Assembly: GCF_031456835.1 (NCBI RefSeq)
Contig: NZ_JAVDVK010000001.1
Coordinates: 2,790,001-2,854,000 of the forward strand
DNA length: 64,000 nucleotides
Direction of reading: 5' to 3'
From: Leifsonia shinshuensis
Lineage (GTDB): Bacteria > Actinomycetota > Actinomycetes > Actinomycetales > Microbacteriaceae
Shown piece by piece: positions 41,948 through 49,888 of the stretch. The translations under genes and the position numbers were made by a program. Position 1 is the stretch's first letter. Each line of letters opens with the position of its first letter. Under the pieces are notes generated by a model, which saw nothing but the letters and a program-made list of their open reading frames with translations, ran no database searches and had not been told where the DNA came from.

Positions 41948-43006
41948 ATGGCCCGCGAACTCCTCATCGGCACGTACACCGAGACCCTCCCGCACGTCGA
42001 CGGTCACGCGGAGGGGGTGCTCTCGGCGAGCTTCGACGGGACCGCCGTGTCGGACGTCGCGGTCGCCGCCCGGGTGACCAATCCCTCGTGGGTCGCGGTC
42101 GCGCCCGGCGACGCGGCGGGCTCCGTCTCCGTCTACGCGGTGAGCGAGACCGAGCCGGACGGACGCGTCGTCGCCTTCGCGCGGGCCGCCGACGGCGCGC
42201 TCACCGAGCTCGGCTCCGCGTCGAGCGGCGGGGCGTCGCCCGCCCACCTCGTCGTGCATCCCGAACGCCGCCTGCTGGTGACCGGGACGTACGGCAGCGG
42301 CACGGTGTCGGTCTACGCGCTCGGCTCGGACGGCTCGCTCGGGGAGCGGACCGCGTTCATCCAGCACGAAGGCCGCGGCCCGGACCCCGACCGCCAGGAG
42401 GGGCCGCACGTCCACCAGCTGAGCATCGACCCGGTGACAGGGGACGTCGTCGTTGTCGACCTCGGGCTGGGGGAGGTGCGCTGGTACCGGCTGTCGGACG
42501 CCGGGTCGCTCGCCCTGCGGCCCGGTGCGACGGTGGTCATCGGGTCCGCGGGTCCCCGGCACCTGGCGTTCCACCCGGACGGCGCACACGCGCTGCTCGT
42601 GAACGAGCTCGACTCCAGCATTGACGTGCTCCGCCGCGAGGGCGACCGCTTCGTCCGGGTGCAGAGCACGACCACCCGCGCGGATGGCGCCACCGGCGAC
42701 AACGCGCCCGCGGCGGTGTGCGTGACGGCATCCGGGACGACGGTGCTCGCGAGCAACCGCGGGGACGACACGATCGCGGTGTTCGCATTCGACCCGGACG
42801 ACTCCCGGCTCACGCTGGTCGCATCCGTGCCCGTCGGCGGCCGGTCGCCGCGCGACCTCGTCATCGCGCCCGACGGCGACCGCGTGCTCGCGGCCTGCCA
42901 GGACAGCGACGAGGTCACGGTCTTCGCCTTCGACGAGCCGACGCGGACGCTCACGCCGCTTGGCGCATCCCCCGTCCCGACCCCGGTGCGCCTCGTGTTC
43001 GTGTGA
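41948..43006 (+). CDS. Lactonase-family seven-bladed beta-propeller protein (Pgl-like)
   Basis: The 352-residue protein starts LLIGTYTE and shows the repeated strand pattern of YbhE/6-phosphogluconolactonase propellers: NPSWVAVAP, SPAHLVVHPERRLLVTGTYG, GPHVHQLSIDP and RHLAFHPDG. In relatives a His and Arg/Glu cluster on the propeller top hydrolyses lactones. No signal peptide is evident, so it acts in the cytoplasm. The ATG at 41948 is chosen, four codons after an alternative one, because it directly precedes the first strand. It is divergent from nucS. Pgl activity is likely but other lactones are possible. Confidence 0.85.
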   Translation: MARELLIGTYTETLPHVDGHAEGVLSASFDGTAVSDVAVAARVTNPSWVAVAPGDAAGSVSVYAVSETEPDGRVVAFARAADGALTELGSASSGGASPAHLVVHPERRLLVTGTYGSGTVSVYALGSDGSLGERTAFIQHEGRGPDPDRQEGPHVHQLSIDPVTGDVVVVDLGLGEVRWYRLSDAGSLALRPGATVVIGSAGPRHLAFHPDGAHALLVNELDSSIDVLRREGDRFVRVQSTTTRADGATGDNAPAAVCVTASGTTVLASNRGDDTIAVFAFDPDDSRLTLVASVPVGGRSPRDLVIAPDGDRVLAACQDSDEVTVFAFDEPTRTLTPLGASPVPTPVRLVFV

Positions 43007-43319
43007 GCGCGCGCGGCGCGCGCCCGTGCTTCGCGATCGAGTCGTGAGTGGATGCGCGAATCGCGCGCGAGTGGTGACTTGATGTCGCAACTCGCGGCGA
43101 CGCGACCTCTCCGCGAACCCGAGCGCGCTTCGAGTCGTGAGTGGATGCTCGAATTGCGCGCGAGTGGTGACTAGATGTCGCAACTAGCGGCACCGAGCTC
43201 TCCTTGCGACTCGTGCGCCGGCCTCGAGTCGTGAGTGGATGCGCGAATTGCGCGCGAGTGGTGAGTTGATGTCGCTACTCGCGAGGCGGGCCGCACCCGT
43301 TCCGCGCCCGCCCCGCGGG
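43007..43319. repeat. Gene-free stretch holding three tandem 61-bp repeat units (array A)
   Basis: Copies lie at 43037-43097, 43130-43190 and 43224-43284, a period of 93-94 bp. Each begins TCGAGTCGTGAGTGGATG and differs from the others at only a few bases, while the 32-33-bp spacers are unrelated. Each unit splits into two related 30-bp halves whose first 17 bases follow CGAGTsGTGAsTkGATG. The ends CGAGT and ACTCG are inverted. Stops and lack of codon bias argue against coding. It lies between the convergent lactonase and MFS genes. Confidence 0.9.
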
Positions 43320-44585
43320 TCAGGCGGGCTCGGCCGCCTTCTGCCGGCGGTCGGCGGGCGGCGCCGACACCGGGCGCACGGCCGGCGCCGCGAGGAACGC
43401 CGCGACCAGCAGCGCCAGCACGAGGAACAGTGCGTTCAGCAGCCCGAAGTGCTGCCCGAGGAAGCCGATAAGCGGCGGTCCGGCGAGGAACGCGCAGTAG
43501 CCGATGATCGCCACGGCCGACACGCGGGCGGCCGGGTTCGCCGCGCCGTCCGCGGCGGCCGACATGCCGAGTGGGAAGCCGAGCGACACGCCGAAGCCCC
43601 AGAGCACGGTCCCGATCACGACGACCCACATCGGTCCGCCGACGATGAAGAGCACGAGTCCGACCGCCCCCATGCCGGCCGTGATGCGGATGGCGGCGAC
43701 GCGTCCGATGCGGTCCACGATCGGTCCGCCGACCACGCGGCCGACCGTCATCGCCGCGACGAAGAAGCCGAAGACGACCGCGCCGACCGAGTTCGTCTGG
43801 CCGTGTCCGTCGACGACGGCCAGCGAGATCCAGTCGTTCGCCGAGCCCTCGCCGAACGCCATCCCGAGCATGACCACGCCGATGAGGATGAGACGCCAGT
43901 CGGCCCACACCGCCAGCGAGGTGCGGAAGCGCTCGCCGAAGGGGATGCGCTCCGTCTCGACCGCGTCGTCCCCCAGCTCCGCCTCGCGCGGGATGAAACG
44001 GATCGCCACCACGGCAACGACCACGATCACGACCGCGATGCCCAGCAGGTGCCAGGCGACCGGCACCAGCAGCCAGGCGGCGAGCGCGCCGATGCCGGCG
44101 CCGAAGACCGTCCCGAGGCTGAAGCACGCGTGCATCAGGGGCAGCAGCGTCTTCCCGATCTCGCGCTCGACCGCCGTCGCCTCGACGTTCATCATCACGT
44201 CGACCATGCCGTTGCCGAAGCCGAGCAGGATGAGCCCGATCGCGACCAGCGGGACGCTGTGGAACGTGGTCGACCCGAAACCGATGCTCAAAGTTCCGAT
44301 GGCCACGATGACGAGCCCGCCGACCATCCCCTTGTGCGGCCCGAAGCGGACGAGGAGCGGCGACGACACCGAGAGGCCGGCGATCGCGCCGACCGACATC
44401 CCGAGGATGAGGAGGCCGACCGCGGAGGGGTCCTTGCCGAGGCCGAGGTCGTCGCGGACGCCCGGGATGCGCGCCACCCAGGTGGCCATCGCGAGCCCGC
44501 TGAGGATGAAGATCACGAACACGGCGTTGCGCCACGCGGTCAGCTCTCGGCGGGTGCGCGTCGGGGCGGAGGTCGGCTGTGACAT
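43320..44585 (-). CDS. MFS transporter (YbjJ-like)
   Basis: The 421-residue protein has twelve hydrophobic segments. It opens with WRNAVFVIFILSGLAMATWVARIP, and the WVARIP stretch is typical of the YbjJ/fucose-permease-like MFS group. The loop after helix 8 reads DRIGRVAAIRITAGMG. It ends in a basic tail. It is divergent from a LacI-type regulator with a perfect 28-bp palindrome between them, which suggests a sugar or sugar-like substrate. It is flanked downstream by repeat array A. Confidence 0.85.
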   Translation of the reverse strand: MSQPTSAPTRTRRELTAWRNAVFVIFILSGLAMATWVARIPGVRDDLGLGKDPSAVGLLILGMSVGAIAGLSVSSPLLVRFGPHKGMVGGLVIVAIGTLSIGFGSTTFHSVPLVAIGLILLGFGNGMVDVMMNVEATAVEREIGKTLLPLMHACFSLGTVFGAGIGALAAWLLVPVAWHLLGIAVVIVVVAVVAIRFIPREAELGDDAVETERIPFGERFRTSLAVWADWRLILIGVVMLGMAFGEGSANDWISLAVVDGHGQTNSVGAVVFGFFVAAMTVGRVVGGPIVDRIGRVAAIRITAGMGAVGLVLFIVGGPMWVVVIGTVLWGFGVSLGFPLGMSAAADGAANPAARVSAVAIIGYCAFLAGPPLIGFLGQHFGLLNALFLVLALLVAAFLAAPAVRPVSAPPADRRQKAAEPA

Positions 44586-44612
44586 CGTCGCTGTTCCTGA
44601 GTGTCTGGTGGC

Positions 44613-44640
44613 TCGAATCGTTTCGATCGAAACGATTCGA
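44613..44640. promoter_or_regulatory. 28-bp perfect palindromic operator for the LacI-type regulator
   Basis: TCGAATCGTTTCGA at 44613-44626 is followed directly by its exact reverse complement. It lies 14 bp upstream of the LacI GTG start and 27 bp from the MFS start, so it should control both genes. Within it, ATCGTTTCGAT and ATCGAAACGAT form two overlapping shorter near-palindromes, leaving open whether one or two dimers bind. Confidence 0.88.
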
Positions 44641-44654
44641 CTAAGCTATCACAC

Positions 44655-45728
44655 GTGAACGAACCCAGCACAGCCCCGGCGACCGCGCGCCCCACCCTCG
44701 CCGCGGTCGCCCGCCTGGCCGGCGTGTCCAACTCGACCGCGTCTCTCGCCTTCTCCGGCACCGGACCGGTCTCCGAGGCGACGCGCGAGCGCGTGCTGGC
44801 CGCCGCGAAGCAGCTCAACTACGCCGGACCCGACCCGCGGGCGCGTTCGCTGCGCCGCGGACGCTCGGGGATCGTCGGCGTGGTCATGGAGGAGCGCGTT
44901 CGGGATGCGTTCCGCGACCCGATCAAGATCGCCCTGCTCGACGGCATCACCGAGGAGATCGGCGCGATCGACGCCGGCCTCCTCATCCTCACCGACGCGG
45001 GGGAGACGGCCCAGCGCATCGAGGACGCCCCGATGGACGCGGTGGTCCTGATCGGCTGCAGCCCCCGCCTGGACGAGTCGGTCGCCATGCTCCGCCAGCG
45101 CGGCATCCCCCTGGTGGCGATCGAGGGCGACCCGGCCGACGGCGTCCCGACCATCGGGCAAGACAACCGGGAGGCGACGCGCGTCGCCGCCCAGCACCTC
45201 TCCGACCTGGGTCACCGCGACGTGGCCGTCGTCACCCTGTCGCTGACGCGCGACCGAGCGCGCGGCGCACTGACGCCCGACCGCGTGGCCGCGGCGAGCT
45301 CCACCACCGCGATCGAGCGCCTCGCCGGAGCCCGCGACGTCTTCCCGGACGCCGGCGGATGGGTGACGCGCGGCTCGTTCGTGGAGGAGGGCCGCCTCGC
45401 CGGCCGCGCCCTGCTCGAGGCTCCGTCCACCCGCCCGACCGCGATCATCGCCCAGAGCGACCTCCTCGCCGCCGGGGTGATCCGCGCGGCGGAGGAGCTG
45501 GGACTCGAGGTCCCCGGCGACGTCAGCGTGGTCGGCTTCGACGGCGTCCGCGTCGACGGCCTGTGGCCCTACGACCTCACCACCCTCGTGCAGCCCGCCG
45601 TCGACAAGGGTCGCGCCGCCGGACGAGCGGTCGTCGAGATGCTGGAGGGCGGCGTGCCCCGCCCCTCCACGTTCACCAGCGTCTTCCACCGCGGCAACAC
45701 GACGGCCGCGCCGCGCCCCGCCGCGTAG
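44655..45728 (+). CDS. LacI-family transcriptional regulator
   Basis: The 357-residue protein has the LacI HTH and hinge (TLAAVARLAGVSNSTASLAF, residues 14-33, then RVLAAAKQLNY) and a periplasmic-binding-like sensor domain (from GIVGVVMEE, with QDNREATRVAAQHL and DVSVVGFDGV). The GTG at 44655 gives the usual short N-terminus. The recognition helix begins GVSNSTAS. It is divergent from the MFS gene and overlooks the palindrome. The effector is probably a sugar imported by that transporter. Confidence 0.92.
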   Translation: MNEPSTAPATARPTLAAVARLAGVSNSTASLAFSGTGPVSEATRERVLAAAKQLNYAGPDPRARSLRRGRSGIVGVVMEERVRDAFRDPIKIALLDGITEEIGAIDAGLLILTDAGETAQRIEDAPMDAVVLIGCSPRLDESVAMLRQRGIPLVAIEGDPADGVPTIGQDNREATRVAAQHLSDLGHRDVAVVTLSLTRDRARGALTPDRVAAASSTTAIERLAGARDVFPDAGGWVTRGSFVEEGRLAGRALLEAPSTRPTAIIAQSDLLAAGVIRAAEELGLEVPGDVSVVGFDGVRVDGLWPYDLTTLVQPAVDKGRAAGRAVVEMLEGGVPRPSTFTSVFHRGNTTAAPRPAA

Positions 45729-46393
45729 CGCGGGCGGGGGCGGCGCCCGCGCGGTCGCCGCGGCGGCGCGCCGCGTGGTCGCCGCGCCGCGCGGGCGGCG
45801 CACCTCGGCGTGCCCGTCGTTGCGCCGTCCCCATCGTTGCGTCTGACATCCGTGACCTTCAGTGGGGGATTGCCCTGTCACCCGCGCAGGCGCCTTGCGT
45901 CGGAGATCTGACGCCGTTCGTCGGAGATCCGCGCCGATCTACCCCCCCATCTCCATCCGCAGAGCGTTGCGTCGGAGATTTGGGACCCTTTCTCCGACGA
46001 TCGTGCTGCCGCCGGGCCCTACGGCGCCGCTCTTGCCCGGTCACCGTGCCCGGCGTTGCGTCGGAGATCTGACGCCGTTCGTCGGAGATCCGCGCCGATC
46101 TACCCCATATCTCCCTCCGCAGAGCGCTGTGTCGGAGATTTGGGACCCTTCTTCCGACGATCGTGCTGCCGCCCGCCCTCCCTGGCCCGCTGTCGCCCGC
46201 TTCCCCCGCGCCGGCGCGGTGCGTCGGAGATCCGTCGCCTTACGTCGGAGATCCGCGCCGATCAGCCGCGCATCTCCCTCCGCAGAGCCTTGCGTCGGAG
46301 ATTTCAACACCGTTCTCCGACGACCCGCGCCGCCAACCCGGCCCCACCCCACCCCCACCAGCGGCCCAGCGCCCCCGGTCGTAGGGTGGCCGT
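45729..46393. repeat. 665-bp gene-free stretch with three 115-118-bp repeats and a degenerate fourth (array B)
   Basis: Units lie at 45895-46012, 46056-46172 and 46219-46334 (period about 161-164 bp). Each contains CGTCGGAGAT, an 11-nt gap, CGTCGGAGAT, CCGCGCCGATC, then a hairpin CGTCGGAGA-N12-TCTCCGACG whose stem is perfect in units 1 and 3 while the loop differs. A degenerate copy of the first 34 bases is at 45837-45870. The first 100 bp are extremely GC-rich and otherwise featureless. There is no coding signal. It lies between the LacI gene and the amidohydrolase gene. Confidence 0.9.
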
Positions 46394-47602
46394 ATGGATC
46401 TCGAAGCCCTGTACCGCGACCTGCACGCCCACCCCGAGCTCGCGTTCACCGAGCACCGCACCGCCGGCATCGTGGCCGACCGCCTCACGGAGCTCGGCCT
46501 CGAGGTGCACACCGGCATCGCGACGACCGGCGTGGTCGGCGTGCTGCGCAACGGTGACGGCCCGACGGTGCTGCTGCGGGCCGACATGGATGCGCTCCCT
46601 GTGCGCGAGCAGACCGGCCTCGCGTGGGCGTCCACGCAGTCGGTCACCGACGAGGCGGGCAACTCGATCCCGCTGATGCACGCGTGCGGCCACGACATCC
46701 ACATCACCTGCCTTCTCGGCGCCGTCGAGGCGCTGGACGCCGCCCGGACGGAGTGGTCCGGCACCCTGGTCGCGCTGTTCCAGCCGGCCGAGGAGCACGG
46801 CGGCGGCGCGCAGGTGATGGTCGACGACGGCCTGTTCGAGAAGGTGCCCGTCCCGGATGTGGTGCTCGGCCAGCACGTGCTGCCCTACCCGGCCGGCATG
46901 GTCGGCGCGCACCCCGGCGCCGCGATGGCGGCGGTCGACACGATGGAGGTCACGCTCCACGGCCGCGGCGGCCACGGCTCGCGTCCCGAGACCACGATCG
47001 ACCCGGTCGTGATGGCCGCCGCGACGGTGATGCGGCTGCAGACCGTCGTCTCCCGCGAGATCGCGCCGCAGGACACGGCGGTCGTCACGGTGGGCAGCCT
47101 CCACGCGGGGAACAAGAACAACATCATCGCGGCGGAGGCGACGCTCGGGATCAGCGTCCGCAGCTTCAACGAGGAGGTGCGGCAGAAGGTGCTGGATGGC
47201 GTCCACCGCGTCATCGCCGCCGAGTCGCACGCGTCGGGCGCCCCGCAGGATCCGGACATCGAGTGGGGCGAGCGCTATCCGGTCACGGTGAACGATCCGG
47301 AGTCGACCGAACGGGTCAACACCGCGTTCGCGCGGGAGTTCGGCGAGGCGAGCGTGCTCCACCCGGGCGCGCTGTCGGGCAGCGAGGACGTCGGGAACCT
47401 GGCCACCGCGGCCGGAGCCCCCCTCGTGTACTGGATGCTCGGAGGCGCCGACCCGGAGACCGTGCTCCGCGCGATGGCGGCCGGGACCGTGGAGACCGAC
47501 ATCCCGACCAACCACTCGCCGTTCTTCGCACCGCTGCCGCAGCCGACGATCGACACCGGGGTCCGCGCGCTGGTGGTCGCGGCGCGGGAGTGGCTGGGCT
47601 GA
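46394..47602 (+). CDS. M20D-family amidohydrolase (hippurate/N-acyl-amino-acid hydrolase type)
   Basis: The 402-residue enzyme has the two-domain M20 layout. Metal ligands appear in LLRADMDALPV, HACGHDIHI and FQPAEEHGGGA, and a lid or dimerisation domain contains GRGGHGSRPE. The last metal histidine is in NHSPFFAP. Enzymes of this group hydrolyse N-acyl or indole-acyl amino acids in the cytoplasm using zinc or manganese. It is preceded by repeat array B and followed by a convergent MATE gene. Exact substrate unknown. Confidence 0.9.
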   Translation: MDLEALYRDLHAHPELAFTEHRTAGIVADRLTELGLEVHTGIATTGVVGVLRNGDGPTVLLRADMDALPVREQTGLAWASTQSVTDEAGNSIPLMHACGHDIHITCLLGAVEALDAARTEWSGTLVALFQPAEEHGGGAQVMVDDGLFEKVPVPDVVLGQHVLPYPAGMVGAHPGAAMAAVDTMEVTLHGRGGHGSRPETTIDPVVMAAATVMRLQTVVSREIAPQDTAVVTVGSLHAGNKNNIIAAEATLGISVRSFNEEVRQKVLDGVHRVIAAESHASGAPQDPDIEWGERYPVTVNDPESTERVNTAFAREFGEASVLHPGALSGSEDVGNLATAAGAPLVYWMLGGADPETVLRAMAAGTVETDIPTNHSPFFAPLPQPTIDTGVRALVVAAREWLG

Positions 47603-47683
47603 CGCCCACCGGGGCGGCGACAGCAGCGGCGGGCCGCGCATCGACCACCGACCCGGCAGCGCGCCCGGCAGCCGCCGGAACCC

Positions 47684-49027
47684 CTAGACGGTCGCCCCCG
47701 CCCGCATCCACCGGCGCCCCCGCGCCCGCAACCCCAGGGTCACCGCGCGGGCGCCGAGGTACCCGATCGCGAACGCGGCCGTGAGCGCCGCGAGCCCGCC
47801 GCCGTCGTGGCCGCCCAACACCGCGGCCGCCATGGCCAACGGGACGAACACCGCGACGTTGACGAGCCCCGTCAGCGCCAGGTACCGCGCGTCTCCCGCT
47901 CCGATGAGCACGCCGTCGAGCACGAACACGTACCCGCCGAGCGGTGCGCCCACTCCGACGATCGCGAGCGACAGCGGGAGCAGCGCGGCGACGGACGGAT
48001 CCGAGGTGAAGACCACCGCCGCGACCGGGCTGAGCGCGATCGTGACCAGCCCCAGCACGACGCCCGCGCCGACACCCCACTGCAGGCAGCGGCGCAGGAC
48101 GGCGCGCACGCTCTCCAGGTCTCCCTCGCCCAGGCCCTTGCCGATCAGCGCCTGGGCGGCGATGGCGAGCGCGTCGAGCGCGAAGGCGAGGGTCGCGAAC
48201 ACCGTCATCGTGACCTGGAACGCGGCAAGCTCGTCGGGTCCCAGCTGCGTCGCGCAGAAGACGGCCAGCAGCATGGCGGCGCGGAGGCTCGCCGTCCGCA
48301 GGAACAGCCAGCCGCCCGAGCGCGCGGTGCGTCCGAGTCCGGAGTGGTGGGGGAGGAGGGATGCGCCGGCACGGCGGGCGTGCCGCACCACGATGACGAC
48401 GTAGACCGCCACCATGCCCCACTGGGCGGCGACGGTCCCGAGCGCCGAGCCGGCGATCCCGAGACCCGCCACGTAGATGAACAGGTAGTTGAGCAGGATG
48501 TTGACGCCGAACCCGGCCACGGCGACGGCCAGCGGCGTGCGGGTGTCCTGAAGGCCGCGCAGCAGGCCGGTCGCGGCGTACACGAGCAGCATGGCGGGCA
48601 GGCCGAACATCGAGAGCGCGAGGTACTGCGTCGCCCGCGCGGTCACACTCGGGGATGCGCCGAACAGGCCGACCAGGAACGGCGCGGCCGCGAACCCCGC
48701 CGCCGCGAGGACGACGCCGAGGGCGAGCGCGAACCAGCAGCCGTCGACCCCGGCGGCGACCGCGCCGCGCAGGTCGCCGGCGCCGATCCGGCGGGCCACC
48801 GCGGGGGTGGTGCTGTACGCGAGGAACACCATCAGCCCGACCACCGTCTGCAGCACCGCGCTGGCGATCCCGAGACCCGCAAGCGGGTCGACTCCCAGGT
48901 GCCCCACCATCGCCGAGTCCGCGAGCAGGAAGACCGGCTCCGCCACGAGCGCGCCGAGCGCCGGAACGGCGAGACGCAGGATCTCCCGATCGATAGGCCG
49001 GCGGCGCAGGATGGTGCTCACGACCAT
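47684..49027 (-). CDS. MATE-family efflux transporter (DinF-like)
   Basis: The 447-residue protein has twelve hydrophobic segments in the MATE/DinF arrangement. It starts with DREILRLAVPALGALVAEPVF, contains ADSAMVGHLGVDPLAGLGIA and has FGVNILLNYLFIY in the first bundle, mirrored in the second half. MATE proteins export cationic compounds with Na+ or H+. The ATG at 49027 is chosen because it immediately precedes the first amphipathic helix; the reading frame extends far upstream only as an overlap with other genes. It stands alone. Confidence 0.9.
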   Translation of the reverse strand: MVVSTILRRRPIDREILRLAVPALGALVAEPVFLLADSAMVGHLGVDPLAGLGIASAVLQTVVGLMVFLAYSTTPAVARRIGAGDLRGAVAAGVDGCWFALALGVVLAAAGFAAAPFLVGLFGASPSVTARATQYLALSMFGLPAMLLVYAATGLLRGLQDTRTPLAVAVAGFGVNILLNYLFIYVAGLGIAGSALGTVAAQWGMVAVYVVIVVRHARRAGASLLPHHSGLGRTARSGGWLFLRTASLRAAMLLAVFCATQLGPDELAAFQVTMTVFATLAFALDALAIAAQALIGKGLGEGDLESVRAVLRRCLQWGVGAGVVLGLVTIALSPVAAVVFTSDPSVAALLPLSLAIVGVGAPLGGYVFVLDGVLIGAGDARYLALTGLVNVAVFVPLAMAAAVLGGHDGGGLAALTAAFAIGYLGARAVTLGLRARGRRWMRAGATV

Positions 49028-49099
49028 CCACGCTAGCCCGCCCCACCGACGCGCGGGCCCGCTCCGTCCGATGTCGGTGGCCGCCCATACGGTGGACGC

Positions 49100-49720
49100 A
49101 TGAGCCACCTGATGCCGGAGCGTCTCGCCACCTGGACCTGGCGCCTGGAGCGCGTGCGCAGCGGCCGGACGGTGCTCACGCGGGCTCAGGCGGCCACGGC
49201 TCGCGCCGACCTGACGCACGACCGCGCCGCGCATCCCGACGACTACGCCGGATACGAGGATGAGTACGCGGCCGCCCTGGATGAGCTCGACGTGCTCTCC
49301 CGGCAGGCGAACCGCCACGACGACCTGCTGTCGGTCATGGCGGCGGACCGACGGCGGGCAGAGCGCGAGGCGGCGGATCGGGGCGCGCCCGTCGAGAACC
49401 GAACGGGGGGACGCTCGCGCAGCTCCCTCGCGAGCGAGCACGACCGCGTTCCCTCCGGTCTTCCGGAGCAGCTGGACCAGTGGGTGCACCGCCTGATCCG
49501 GTACCGCGCCGGCGTCAAGATCATCACGCCCATCGAGGCGGCGCGGGCGGAGATCCGGCTGCGCAACGAGGCCGACCTGCAGCCGGCCGCCTATCGTTCG
49601 GGTGTCGCAGGCGGCTATTACGCCCGGACGATGCGCGAGCTGGGCGAGATCGCGACGGCGGAGCGTCCGGGGCGGCGCGACCAGGGGCTGAGTCGGGGAC
49701 TCACGACGCTGAGCGCCTGA
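49100..49720 (+). CDS. Hypothetical protein with internal duplication, 206 aa
   Basis: No family is recognised. The chain consists of two related halves: LATWTWRLERVRSGRTVLTR with AQAATARADLTHD..YAGYEDEYAAALDELDVL, and LDQWVHRLIRYRAGVKIITP with IEAARAEIRLRNE..YRSGVAGGYYARTMRELGEI. They are joined by a charged, Arg-rich linker (about residues 80-118). Each half looks like a three-helix unit with a conserved W/R and a G-Y segment. It is soluble and divergent from the MATE gene. The duplication suggests a two-fold symmetric binding protein. Confidence 0.65.
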   Translation: MSHLMPERLATWTWRLERVRSGRTVLTRAQAATARADLTHDRAAHPDDYAGYEDEYAAALDELDVLSRQANRHDDLLSVMAADRRRAEREAADRGAPVENRTGGRSRSSLASEHDRVPSGLPEQLDQWVHRLIRYRAGVKIITPIEAARAEIRLRNEADLQPAAYRSGVAGGYYARTMRELGEIATAERPGRRDQGLSRGLTTLSA

Positions 49721-49888
49721 GCGGGGCCGCGGAGACCGTGTCCGAGTGCCGCAGACGATCGAGGCCCGTCGGCTAAGGCCACCCTGTCGGGCTCCTGTGC
49801 GCCCGGCGGATACGATCGTCCCGGACGCGCTGACCCGGCCACCGCGTGCCCGGCGCTGCGGCGCCGGTGGAAGCTGCGCCGGTGGAAG

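Noticed and set aside
42951..43193. Minus-strand reading frame across array A giving repeated SSHHSRAIRASTHDS peptides
   Set aside because: The peptide repetition only reflects the DNA repeat. The frame has no ribosome site, poor codon use and runs into the lactonase gene.
43037..43284. CRISPR-like array because of regularly spaced repeats with unique spacers
   Set aside because: Only three units of 61 bp with 32-33-bp spacers, no leader, no cas genes anywhere in the window, and each unit has an internal two-part structure unlike CRISPR repeats.
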